Positions 8,169 through 16,339 of a stretch of DNA of 64,000 bases are shown one piece after another. This DNA comes from Nocardia abscessus NBRC 100374 (GTDB taxonomy: Bacteria > Actinomycetota > Actinomycetes > Mycobacteriales > Mycobacteriaceae): the NCBI RefSeq assembly GCF_000308455.1, contig NZ_BAFP01000274.1:124001-188000 (forward strand), in the 5' to 3' direction. Both the position numbers and the translations under genes were made by a program. The stretch's first letter is position 1. Every line of letters begins with the position of its first letter. Below the pieces are notes generated by a model that made no database searches, was not told where the DNA came from, and saw only the letters and a list, made by a program, of their open reading frames with translations.

Positions 8169-9110
8169 ATGAGGTCATTGGCTGTACTGGCGGTCGACGA
8201 CGTGATTCCGTTCGACCTCTCGGTTCCCATCGAGATCTTCGGCCGGGCCGTGCAGGAGGACGGCACTCCGGCGTACGAGGTGGAGGTTTGCGGCGTGCGC
8301 TCCGACGTTCCGTCGAAGTTCTTCGGGATCTCGTGTCTGCGCGACCTCGATTATCTCGAGGAGGAGGCCGGAACGATCATCGTGCCGGGATCGATGAGTT
8401 ACCGGTCCCGGCCGTCGGATCGCTTGCGAAGGGCGTTGGTTCGCGCCCACGAGCGTGGGGCGAGGGTGGCATCGATTTGCCTGGGCGCGTTCACTCTCGC
8501 CTCGGTCGGACTGCTCGACGGGAGACGAGCGACGACACATTGGATGGCCGCCGCCGAGTTGTCGCGGAGCTATCCCCGGGTGCGAGTGGATCCCACGGTG
8601 CTGTATGTGGACAGCGGGTGCATCCTGACTTCGGCCGGTGCCGCGGCTGGGCTGGATCTGTGCCTCCACATGGTTCGGCGGGATTACGGGACCGCGGTGG
8701 CGGCGGCTACCGCCCGGCTCTCGGTGATGCCGCTGACCCGCGACGGGGGGCAGGCACAGTTCATCGCGGAACGCCCGCGCTCGGAGGCGGACAGCAAGTC
8801 CATCAATCCCACATTGGAGTGGGCGGACACGATGCTCGGTGAGAAGATCACTGTGCTGGATCTCGCGGAGCGGGCCGGAGTCAGCAAGCGCACGCTGATC
8901 CGGCGTTTTCAAGAGCAGGTCCGGATGACGCCGAACGAGTGGCTTCAGACCGCCCGGGTGCGCAAGGCGCAGGAGCTGCTCGAGACGACCATCCTCACGA
9001 TGGAGTGCATCACCGATCGAACGGGGTTCGCTTCGGTGGCCGCGTTCCGGAAGGTCTTTCGCAAAACCGTGGGAGTGACGCCTCAGGCGTACCGGCGGGC
9101 CTTCCGCTGA
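8169..9110 (+). CDS. GlxA-type transcriptional regulator (DJ-1/PfpI plus AraC HTH)
   Basis: A 313-residue regulator. An N-terminal DJ-1/PfpI-like domain (about 1-175, with ASICLGAFTLASVGLLDGRRATTHW near the class I amidotransferase elbow) is followed by an AraC-type double helix-turn-helix (about 215-313, ending GVTPQAYRRAFR). Such proteins are usually activators whose PfpI-like domain senses a small ligand; they are not amidotransferases. It lies 9 bases after the halogenase-like gene in the same direction, so it is probably the cluster-situated regulator. The low-GC region 4171-4488 is the most likely target. Confidence 0.9.
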   Translation: MRSLAVLAVDDVIPFDLSVPIEIFGRAVQEDGTPAYEVEVCGVRSDVPSKFFGISCLRDLDYLEEEAGTIIVPGSMSYRSRPSDRLRRALVRAHERGARVASICLGAFTLASVGLLDGRRATTHWMAAAELSRSYPRVRVDPTVLYVDSGCILTSAGAAAGLDLCLHMVRRDYGTAVAAATARLSVMPLTRDGGQAQFIAERPRSEADSKSINPTLEWADTMLGEKITVLDLAERAGVSKRTLIRRFQEQVRMTPNEWLQTARVRKAQELLETTILTMECITDRTGFASVAAFRKVFRKTVGVTPQAYRRAFR

Positions 9111-9385
9111 CCGTTCGCTCGGCCCGTCCGCGCGCCGGTCGTTCGCAGCCGGCGGCCGGGACTCGCCGTGGATCCAGACTCCGGATTCGCGGCGAGAATC
9201 CCCGGTCGGCCGGTTACTCGTGGGCCCACTCGAACCGAGCCTCTTCGCCGCCGGTGTGCGGTAGGCAGGACGACCCGAGCGGGTGCGCGGCGCTGGGCGC
9301 GAGCACCCGCGCTACTCGGGATTTCGTGTTGGCCGGAGTGCGGGTCATAGTTGGTGCTCGGGTCCCCACGACGAAGGAGATCACT

Positions 9386-11062
9386 ATGCCCACCGCGAAT
9401 TTCGGTACGAAGGATGATCCCGGCTTCGAGCTCGAGCAGAGTCCCGATCTGATCGTGGTGCGCACGCACAGTGGTCGCGGGATCCGGCGCCAGTCGGGAT
9501 CGGTGCGCACACCGCTGAGTGGTGAACTCGAGGACGCGACACTGGTGCAGGCATACCCCGAGGCCGGGGTCGAGGTCTATCGGCTGCCCGCGGGCTCGAG
9601 GTCGGTGGAGGAACGCAAGCCGGTGCTCGATGCCGCGCCGGAAGTGCGGTTCGCCGGACATGTCCTGGTGGACCCGGGCACCGGGGAACCGGTGCTCTAC
9701 ACGGAGAACATCTTCGTGAAGTTCGTCGACCGCGTCGACGACCAGCATTGCCGCGCCGTCCTGGACGCGGCGAACCTGACTGTGAAGCAGTCGGTTTCGT
9801 ATGCGACCAACGCCTACTTCACAGCGGCTCCCGAGGGCACCGGCCAGGAGGTCTTCGACATCGCCAATTCCCTGCTGAGCCGCGATGACGTCGAGTACTG
9901 CCATCCGGAACTGATCCGGCGCCGGGCCAGGAAGGCGATCTTCCCTCAGCAGTGGCATCTGAAGAAGACCACCATCGGTGGTGTCACGATCGACGCGCAT
10001 GCGGGAGTGGAAGCCGCGCACGCGGTCACCCGCGGCGCCGGGGTGACGATCGCCGTCATCGATGACGGCGTCGACATCGACCACCCCGAGTTCGCCGGCG
10101 CCGCGAAGATCGTCGCGCCACGGGATGTCACAGCGAAGACCAGCGATCCGCGGCCCAAGGACACCTTCGGCACCGGCCCCGACAACGGTGACAACCACGG
10201 CACCGCGTGCGCGGGCGTGGCCTGCGCCAACGGCACGGCCGGAGCATCCGGGGTGGCGCCGGAGGCCGCGCTGATGCCGATCCGGCTCGCCTCCGGGCTC
10301 GGCTCGCAGGCCGAGGCGGACGCTTTCGCGTGGGCCGCCGATCACGGCGCCGACGTGATCTCGTGCAGCTGGGGGCCGGCCGACGGCAAGTGGTTCCAGC
10401 CGAACGATCCGGTGCACGACCGGGTGGCGGCGCTGCCGGCGAGCACCCGGTTGGCGATCGAGCACGCCGTCACCGCCGGACGCGACGGCAAGGGCTGCGT
10501 GGTGCTGTTCGCGGCGGGCAACGGCAACGAATCCGTCGACAACGACGGCTACGCGAGTTTCGGGAAGGTGATCGCGGTCGCGGCCTGTAACGACACCGGC
10601 ACACGCAGTGTCTACAGCGATTTCGGCAAGGCGGTGTGGTGCGCGTTCCCCAGCAGCGATTTCGGGCACCGCCCCTTCGACCACCCTGATGCCCTGACAC
10701 CCGGGGTCTGGACCGTGGACCGGCACGGAAAGGACGGCTACAACCCCGGTAAGACGGCATCCGGGGACGCGGCGGGCGACTACACCAACGACTTCGGCGG
10801 CACCTCCAGCGCGTGCCCTGGCGCCGCCGGGGTGGTGGCGCTGATGCTGTCGGTCAATCCGGATCTGGCCTGGAACGCGGTGAAGGACCTGCTGAAGGGC
10901 GCCTGCGACAAGATCGACCCGCAGGGCGGCGGCTATGGCGCGGACGGGCGCAGCGACAAGTACGGGTACGGCAGGCTGAACGCGCTCGCCGCGGTGCGGG
11001 CGGCTCGGCCCCCGGCGGCCGACGCCGCTACCGGTGCGGTGCTCACCGTGGGAGGAGAGTGA
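9386..11062 (+). CDS. Subtilisin-like serine protease (S8) without signal peptide
   Basis: A 558-residue subtilase with a complete catalytic triad: D226 in VIDDGVDIDHPEF, H271 in DNHGTACAG and S474 in GTSSACPGAAG. About 190 residues precede the protease domain; they look like a propeptide/inhibitor region (TENIFVKFVDRV and following) but include no hydrophobic signal sequence. The enzyme is therefore probably cytoplasmic, released by lysis, or exported by a non-Sec route. A strong ribosome binding site (GAAGGAGA) precedes ATG 9386. The next gene begins 4 bases after the stop, so the two are co-translated. The 275 bases upstream separate it from the isonitrile cluster and hold no gene. Confidence 0.88.
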   Translation: MPTANFGTKDDPGFELEQSPDLIVVRTHSGRGIRRQSGSVRTPLSGELEDATLVQAYPEAGVEVYRLPAGSRSVEERKPVLDAAPEVRFAGHVLVDPGTGEPVLYTENIFVKFVDRVDDQHCRAVLDAANLTVKQSVSYATNAYFTAAPEGTGQEVFDIANSLLSRDDVEYCHPELIRRRARKAIFPQQWHLKKTTIGGVTIDAHAGVEAAHAVTRGAGVTIAVIDDGVDIDHPEFAGAAKIVAPRDVTAKTSDPRPKDTFGTGPDNGDNHGTACAGVACANGTAGASGVAPEAALMPIRLASGLGSQAEADAFAWAADHGADVISCSWGPADGKWFQPNDPVHDRVAALPASTRLAIEHAVTAGRDGKGCVVLFAAGNGNESVDNDGYASFGKVIAVAACNDTGTRSVYSDFGKAVWCAFPSSDFGHRPFDHPDALTPGVWTVDRHGKDGYNPGKTASGDAAGDYTNDFGGTSSACPGAAGVVALMLSVNPDLAWNAVKDLLKGACDKIDPQGGGYGADGRSDKYGYGRLNALAAVRAARPPAADAATGAVLTVGGE

Positions 11063-11066
11063 GACA

Positions 11067-11474
11067 GTGGCAGCGGACGGCGTCGCGCTGATCGTGGTGG
11101 ACGCCGCGAATGTCGTCGGTTCGCGGCCCGACGGGTGGTGGCGTGATCGCTCCGGCGCTGCCCGGCGCCTGCTCGCGCGGATGCCGCGGCTGCGGGACCA
11201 GCTGGCCGAGCCCGCCGAGGTGGTCGTGGTGCTGGAGGGAGCGGCGAAGGCCGCGGTCGACGCGGCGGATCCGGAACCCGGCGGCGTGATCGTGGTGTTG
11301 GCGGACGGTTCGGGCGATGACGCGATCGTCGATGTGGTGGCCGCGGCTCGCGCGCAGGACGGCCGCCGCTCGATCACGGTGGTGACGGCGGACCGGGGGC
11401 TCCGTGACCGCGTGGCGGCGCTCGGGGCGGAGGTGGTCGGTCCGAGCCGGCTTCTGGACTGCCTCGGATCGTGA
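11067..11474 (+). CDS. NYN/PIN-like domain small protein
   Basis: A 135-residue protein with acidic residues in the order seen in NYN/PIN-like ribonucleases: VVDAANVVGSRPDGWW near the N-terminus, GSGDDAIVDVV in the middle and VVTADRGLRDRV near the end. Such domains cleave RNA with Mg2+, and the pattern here is complete enough to suggest activity. The GTG start at 11067 has GGAGGAG 9 bases upstream, overlapping the end of the subtilase gene. Similar actinobacterial proteins are sometimes annotated as NTP pyrophosphohydrolases, which I cannot confirm. Confidence 0.65.
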   Translation: MAADGVALIVVDAANVVGSRPDGWWRDRSGAARRLLARMPRLRDQLAEPAEVVVVLEGAAKAAVDAADPEPGGVIVVLADGSGDDAIVDVVAAARAQDGRRSITVVTADRGLRDRVAALGAEVVGPSRLLDCLGS

Positions 11475-11563
11475 CTCGGTCAGCGCCGGGAAGTCGGTAT
11501 CGCCTTGATGACACCCGGCGTTTCAACCATCCGTCCAGTCCGTTTTGGGGCAGTCTGAGCGGT

Positions 11564-11914
11564 ATGACCGCCTCCGACGTCGTGGGGATGCCGTTGCTCT
11601 ACCTGGTCGAGATCTCCGAGCCAGGTTACTTCAATCGGCCGTGGTGGAAGATCGCCAGCACCGGCGCGCCGAGTCAGGTCCGGGCCGCGCTCACCGAACT
11701 GGCCGTCCGGGTCGAACGCGACATCCAGCGCGCCGGGGGCGGAGGCCGGTGCTGGTACCGCTACGACGTGCGGTGGTCCGACGGCGCGGTGCTGGAGTGT
11801 TTCCAGGGTGCGATCCGATCGGTGTTGATTCCCGGCGAGTTGCGCTGCCTGGCCGTCGCCCTGACCTCGGCGACGACCGTTGATCTGCGCACCGCCGAGC
11901 GCCCGCCGTACTGA
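11564..11914 (+). CDS. Hypothetical protein
   Basis: A 116-residue protein of no recognised family. The composition is ordinary (mixed alpha/beta, one WYRYDVRWSDGAVLECF strand-rich segment), and there is no signal peptide or membrane segment. GC3 bias supports it being coding, and ATG 11564 is the first start after a gene-free 89 bases. It ends before a bidirectional terminator shared with the MFS gene. Confidence 0.6.
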   Translation: MTASDVVGMPLLYLVEISEPGYFNRPWWKIASTGAPSQVRAALTELAVRVERDIQRAGGGGRCWYRYDVRWSDGAVLECFQGAIRSVLIPGELRCLAVALTSATTVDLRTAERPPY

Positions 11915-11941
11915 TTTCGCCGTCGTGCCGACGACGGGCGC

Positions 11942-11972
11942 CGCAGAGCCCCGACAGCGTCGGGGCTCTGCG
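11942..11972. terminator. Bidirectional terminator hairpin
   Basis: A perfect 14-bp inverted repeat (left arm 11942-11955, right arm 11959-11972, loop AGC) lies between two convergent genes ending at 11914 (+) and 11987 (-). It fits a shared terminator. Confidence 0.75.
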
Positions 11973-11986
11973 CGTGGAACGGTAGC

Positions 11987-13591
11987 TCAGTCGAGCAGAG
12001 CCGGTTCCTTGACGGTGTGCGCGTTCTGCCGCACAGGATCGACGGCCGGATCGAGGTCGATCGTGCGGCGCAGCGGCCGGTTCGGCACCAGCGCCGCCGC
12101 GACGAGTGCGACAACCGTCGCGGCCGCCGCGATCAAGAAGATCCGCCCGGTCGCGTCACCGTAGGAGGCGCGCACGATGGTCGCGATCGGCGCGGGCAGA
12201 GCGTCCAGGTCCAGATTGCTGCCGCCGGAGGACTCGGTCCGGATGCCGAGTTCGGAGAACCCCTTCGCGGACAACTCGCTGACCCGGCCGGCCAAGACCG
12301 ACCCCAGCACCGAGACTCCGATGGCGCCGCCGAAGGTGCGGAAGAAGGCGACACTGCTCGACGCGGCGCCGATGTTGTGCACGCTCACCGTGTTCTGCAC
12401 GGCCAGAACGAGGTTCTGCATCATCATTCCGACGCCGAGCCCGACGACGGTGATGTACGCGCCGACCAGCCACAGGCTCGTCGCGTGGTCGATCGTCGAG
12501 AGCAGCCCGAATCCGGCCACCAGCAGCGCGGCTCCGGTGACCACGAAACCCTTCCACTTGCCGCGCCGGGTGATCAGCTGGCCGGAGCCGACCGAGGCGA
12601 TCAGCATGCCTGCCACGAGTGGGATGGTCAGCACGCCGGCCGCGGTCGGGGAGTAGCCGCGCGCGGTCTGGAAGTACTGGCCCAGGAAAGTGGTCGCGCC
12701 GAACATGCCGATACCGACCGCGATGGAGGCGATGATCGCCAGGCCCGTAGTGCGTTCGGTGACGATCGGCAGCGGGATGATCGGCGACTCGGCGCGGGAC
12801 TCGACCCACACCGTCGCGATCAGCAGCAGTACGCCGGAACCGACATAGATCGCCGATTCGGGCGAGATCCAGTGGTAGTAGCCGGCTTTTCCGGCGAACG
12901 ACACCCAGATGAGCAGCACCGACACACCGCTGGTGAGCAGTGCCGCACCGAGCCAGTCGATCGACACCCCGTCCTTGCGATCGGTGGGAAGCCGCAGCGT
13001 CCGCTGCACCAGCGCCGACGCGATCACGGCCAGCGGCACGCACACGAAGAAGCACCAGCGCCAGCCCAGCGGGCTGTCGACGATGACACCGCCGAGGATC
13101 GGTCCGCCGGACATCGAGACCGCCATCACGGCGCCCATGTAGCCGGAGTAGCGCCCTCGTTCACGCGGGGCGACGATGGAGCCGATGATCGCCACGACGA
13201 GCGCGGTCAACCCGCCCATGCCGATGCCCTGGACGACGCGCGCGACCAGCAGCAGCGGGACGTTGTGGGCGAATCCGGCGATGATCGAACCGGCCACGAA
13301 GATGACGATGGCCGACTGGACCAGCGCCTTCTTGTTGAACAGGTCGGCGAATTTGCCCCAGATCGGCGTGGACGCCGCGTTGGCCAGCAGCGCCGAGGTG
13401 ATGACCCAGGTATAGGCGGTCTGCGAGCCCTGGAGGTCGCCGATGATGGTAGGCAGCGCGGTGGCGACGATCGTGGTGCTCAGCAGCGCCGTGAACAACG
13501 CCGCGAGCAGCCCCGTCATCGCTTCCAGGACTTCGCGGTGGGTCATCGCGTACGGGTCGCGTCGCGTCACCGACTCCACTGAACTAGACAT
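11987..13591 (-). CDS. DHA2-family (14-TMS) MFS drug efflux transporter
   Basis: A 534-residue EmrB/QacA-type proton-driven exporter. The N-terminal half shows motif A (GKFADLFNKK) and motif C-like GGPILGGVIVD, with LPTIIGDLQGSQTAYTW typical of DHA2 proteins. Its start codon lies inside the last codons of the MarR gene (8-base overlap), so both are one operon controlled from 14101-14149. The divergent neighbour is the FAAL-PKS cluster, so export of that lipid, or self-resistance to it, is a plausible role. General drug efflux is the alternative. Confidence 0.92.
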   Translation of the reverse strand: MSSSVESVTRRDPYAMTHREVLEAMTGLLAALFTALLSTTIVATALPTIIGDLQGSQTAYTWVITSALLANAASTPIWGKFADLFNKKALVQSAIVIFVAGSIIAGFAHNVPLLLVARVVQGIGMGGLTALVVAIIGSIVAPRERGRYSGYMGAVMAVSMSGGPILGGVIVDSPLGWRWCFFVCVPLAVIASALVQRTLRLPTDRKDGVSIDWLGAALLTSGVSVLLIWVSFAGKAGYYHWISPESAIYVGSGVLLLIATVWVESRAESPIIPLPIVTERTTGLAIIASIAVGIGMFGATTFLGQYFQTARGYSPTAAGVLTIPLVAGMLIASVGSGQLITRRGKWKGFVVTGAALLVAGFGLLSTIDHATSLWLVGAYITVVGLGVGMMMQNLVLAVQNTVSVHNIGAASSSVAFFRTFGGAIGVSVLGSVLAGRVSELSAKGFSELGIRTESSGGSNLDLDALPAPIATIVRASYGDATGRIFLIAAAATVVALVAAALVPNRPLRRTIDLDPAVDPVRQNAHTVKEPALLD

Positions 13592-14081
13592 CTACTTCCT
13601 GACTCTCTTTCGAAACCGGCTGGTGCGCGCCGACCGCGATGCTCTGCGCGTGCGTGGTCAGTGCGTCGCGAAGCTTTTGCACGGCGACGCAGGCCTGCTC
13701 GGCGTCGTCTTCGCTCCAGTCCGCTAGGACGTTCTGCAACCCCCGCGCCCGCGACCCCCGCACGCGGTGCAGCAGATCGCGGCCTTCGTCGGTCACCCGG
13801 ATGAGGGTGGCCCGGCCGTCGGTGGGATCGGCGTGCCTGCTGATGTAGCCCGCGGCGACGAGTTCGGTGACGTGCCTGCTGAGGGCGCTCGGGCTGATGC
13901 ACAGGTCCACGGCCAGGTCCACTTGCCTGCACGAGCCCTTGGACTCGAGCGTGCCCAGCACCCCGATGCCACCCGGAAGCAATTGCCCTTCCTCGGGGTG
14001 TGCGAGCACGGTGCGGATCGCCCGGCCCATCAGATAGAGCTCTTTGATCAGGCTCTGAGCCGTATCGGGTGAGACTGCCAT
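13584..14081 (-). CDS. MarR-family transcriptional repressor
   Basis: A 165-residue winged-helix regulator. The recognition region is CISPSALSRHVTELVAAGYISR and the wing is DPTDGRATLIRVTDEG. It is the promoter-proximal gene of a two-gene operon with a DHA2 exporter, the usual arrangement for a ligand-responsive repressor of an efflux pump. Two copies of a palindrome overlap the promoter just upstream (14101-14149) and are its probable binding sites. Confidence 0.92.
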   Translation of the reverse strand: MAVSPDTAQSLIKELYLMGRAIRTVLAHPEEGQLLPGGIGVLGTLESKGSCRQVDLAVDLCISPSALSRHVTELVAAGYISRHADPTDGRATLIRVTDEGRDLLHRVRGSRARGLQNVLADWSEDDAEQACVAVQKLRDALTTHAQSIAVGAHQPVSKESQEVDV

Positions 14082-14100
14082 GTCCGCTCCAGACGAAATA

Positions 14101-14149
14101 AGTTGCTTGCGCTATGCAACTATAAAGTAATTGCTTGTGCTAAGCAACT
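14101..14149 (-). promoter_or_regulatory. MarR operon promoter with two tandem operators
   Basis: Two imperfect palindromes (14101-14121 and 14129-14149) share the form AGTTGCTT-N5-AAGCAACT, with centres 28 bp apart. On the minus strand a -35 TTGCTT (14142-14147) lies inside the upstream operator. It is separated by 17 bp from a -10 TATAGT (14119-14124), which abuts the downstream operator. A dimer on either site would block RNA polymerase, consistent with autorepression by the adjacent MarR protein. Confidence 0.75.
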
Positions 14150-14249
14150 AGTAGGTCTGACGTCTGTCCCCTGGTCGATGGGCGGAGGTGTGTGGAGGGC
14201 GCAACAGATTTGCGGCTATCGAACTGCGCAAAGGCGGGCGCCCACCCAC

Positions 14250-14278
14250 CCCAGGGTGGGCCGGTGCCCACCCCTGGG
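14250..14278 (+). other. Strong hairpin upstream of the FAAL gene
   Basis: Twelve base pairs with a single bulged C (left arm 14250-14261, loop CGGT, right arm 14266-14278), 96 bases before the FAAL start. It may be a leader hairpin of the PKS operon, a barrier between divergent units, or a terminator for minor leftward transcripts. No T-run follows. Confidence 0.4.
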
Positions 14279-14374
14279 TTTGCTGGATGCTCCCTGAGGC
14301 CCCTGGTTATGCGGTTGTGAACGGCGGACAGTAATAGCTGACACCAATCCCGATTGCCGCGAAGGAACCACGAG

Positions 14375-16042
14375 ATGCAGCCGACTTTCGTTCACCACAT
14401 GAGGCAGCAAGTTGCCGAATATGGGAATACCAGGTCGTACACCTACCTTCGTGAGACCGGCCGCGAGCTCGGTGAAGAGATCCTCACCTACCGTGAGCTC
14501 GACCGTGACGCCAGAGCGTTCGCCGCCTGGCTCGCGGGCCGTCCGGAGTCGGCGGAGCCGGTCGTGCTTCTCTATCTCGACGGTATGGCGTTCTTGCGGG
14601 CGTTTCTCGGCTGTCTGTACGCAGGAGTCGTGGCCGTCCCCGCGCCCGTGCCGCACGACGCAGGCAGTGCCCGACGAGTAGCGGGTGTGATCGCGGATTG
14701 CGGCGCCCGATTGGTGCTCACGACCGCGCACTTTCAGCCGCTCGTCCAAGCAGCCACGTCCGCGGCCGTGATCGCGACCGACGAGCCGCTCGGGGATCCC
14801 GACGCGTGGCGGATGCCCGACATCGACGCGGCGACGATCGCGTTCCTGCAGTACACGTCAGGGTCGACCGGCACTCCGAAGGGTGTGGTCGTGACGCACG
14901 GCAATCTCGTGCACAACGAGGCCGCCATCACCGCGGGCGGATTGAACGCCGCTGGGACCGGTGTCAGTTGGCTCCCGCACTTCCACGACATGGGCCTGAT
15001 CGGTTTGCTGCTCGGATCGGTGTACGCCGGTGCCAACTTGGTGTTCATGGCGCCGACGACGTTCCTCAAGCGTCCGGTGCGCTGGCTGCAAGCCATCGAC
15101 AAGTACCGCGCGACCTACACCGCGGCACCGAATTTCGCCTACGACCTGATCGCTCGCCGGGTGACCGACGAGCAGCTGGCCGCTCTCGATCTCAGCAGCC
15201 TCGAGATCGCTATCAGCGGCGCAGAACCGGTCCGCGAGCCAACCATGGCAGCGGTGATCGAACGGTTCGCGTCCGCCGGCTGGCGGCCGACGACGTTTCG
15301 GCCGGCCTACGGCCTCGCCGAGGTGACGTTGCTCGCCAGCGCGCGAACGGTACCTTCGGCGCCCGTCTACCTGGACGTCGGACGCGATACGCGGCTCGTC
15401 GGCTGCGGGCCCGCGGCCCGTGGCCTCGACATCCGCATCGTCGACCCGCATCGGCGCCGACAGCTGCCGGAGAACACTGTCGGCGAGATCTGGATCCGCG
15501 GCGAGAGCGTCGCCGCGGGCTATTGGAACCGCGCTGACGAGACCCGCGAAACCTTCGACGCCCACCTCGGTACCGAGGGGCCTTTTCTGCGCACCGGTGA
15601 TCTCGGGCTGCTGCATGAGAACGAGCTGTTCATCGCGGGCCGCCACAAGGATCTGTTGATCATCAACGGCCGCAACGTCTACCCCCAGGACATCGAGGAG
15701 CTGGTCCGCGAACTGCATCCGGCGTTCGCCGACAGCGCCGGCGTCGCCGTATCCGTCGACGCGGGCGGCCGCGAACGGCTTGTCGTGCTGCAGGGTGTCA
15801 AGACGGCGCGGCTAGGCGACACGACATTCGCCGAACTGACCTCGGCGATCAAGATCGCGATCGCCCGCCGGTTCGATGTGCCCGCGCCGAATGTCGTTCT
15901 CGTCGCGCCCCGATCGGTACACCGCACCACCAGCGGCAAGGTCCAGCGCAGCTCGATGCGGCAGGCGTTCATCCAGGATCGCGTCGCGGGTGTCCTGCAC
16001 GAGGATCTCGAACCGGTGCTGAGCCGGACCCTGACCGCCTGA
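14375..16042 (+). CDS. Fatty-acyl-AMP ligase (FAAL)
   Basis: A 555-residue adenylate-forming enzyme. The ATP-binding P-loop is FLQYTSGSTGTPKGVVVTHG (about 152-171), the acyl-site and adenine motifs are WLPHFHDMGLIG and FRPAYGLAEVTL, and the hinge region is LFIAGRHKDLLIINGRNVYP. The HDMGLIG and YGLAEVTL versions are typical of FadD/FAAL enzymes that activate fatty acids as acyl-adenylates and pass them to an ACP rather than to CoA. ATG 14375 is preceded by GAAGGA. The next gene, 30 bases away, is a free-standing ACP, the obvious acceptor. It supplies the starter acyl chain of the 14375-20631 pathway. Confidence 0.9.
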   Translation: MQPTFVHHMRQQVAEYGNTRSYTYLRETGRELGEEILTYRELDRDARAFAAWLAGRPESAEPVVLLYLDGMAFLRAFLGCLYAGVVAVPAPVPHDAGSARRVAGVIADCGARLVLTTAHFQPLVQAATSAAVIATDEPLGDPDAWRMPDIDAATIAFLQYTSGSTGTPKGVVVTHGNLVHNEAAITAGGLNAAGTGVSWLPHFHDMGLIGLLLGSVYAGANLVFMAPTTFLKRPVRWLQAIDKYRATYTAAPNFAYDLIARRVTDEQLAALDLSSLEIAISGAEPVREPTMAAVIERFASAGWRPTTFRPAYGLAEVTLLASARTVPSAPVYLDVGRDTRLVGCGPAARGLDIRIVDPHRRRQLPENTVGEIWIRGESVAAGYWNRADETRETFDAHLGTEGPFLRTGDLGLLHENELFIAGRHKDLLIINGRNVYPQDIEELVRELHPAFADSAGVAVSVDAGGRERLVVLQGVKTARLGDTTFAELTSAIKIAIARRFDVPAPNVVLVAPRSVHRTTSGKVQRSSMRQAFIQDRVAGVLHEDLEPVLSRTLTA

Positions 16043-16072
16043 CCGATCCACCCCCAGCCGAGGAGCCGAAAC

Positions 16073-16339
16073 ATGTTCAGCACCACCGCCATTCGCCCGA
16101 GCACGATCCAGGATTGGCTCATCGAGCGCGTGGCAGACTACACCGAACGCGCACCCCACCACGTGGATCCGGTCGTCCCGCTCGCCGAGCTGGGCTTGGA
16201 CTCCGTCTCCGCGGTGAACCTGTGCGGCGAGATCGAGGACCGCTGGTCGCTCGAGGTCGACCCGGTGCTGGTCTTCGACTACCCCACCATCGCCGACATC
16301 GCCGCGTACCTCGCCGCCGAATTCACCCTCGCCGCATGA
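16073..16339 (+). CDS. Acyl carrier protein
   Basis: An 88-residue phosphopantetheine carrier with the attachment site ELGLDSVSAVNL, S44 being the modified serine. It sits between the acyl-AMP ligase and the polyketide synthase and overlaps the synthase start by 4 bases (ATGA), so it is translationally coupled to it. It most likely takes the activated fatty acyl chain from the ligase and presents it to the ketosynthase. No phosphopantetheinyl transferase is encoded nearby. Confidence 0.93.
   Translation: MFSTTAIRPSTIQDWLIERVADYTERAPHHVDPVVPLAELGLDSVSAVNLCGEIEDRWSLEVDPVLVFDYPTIADIAAYLAAEFTLAA

Noticed and set aside
14375-16339. FAAL-ACP as part of an Rv0097-Rv0101-type isonitrile lipopeptide pathway
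   Set aside because: No non-heme iron isonitrile-forming oxidase, no thioesterase and no NRPS are adjacent; the partner is a KS-AT-ACP-AONS synthase instead.
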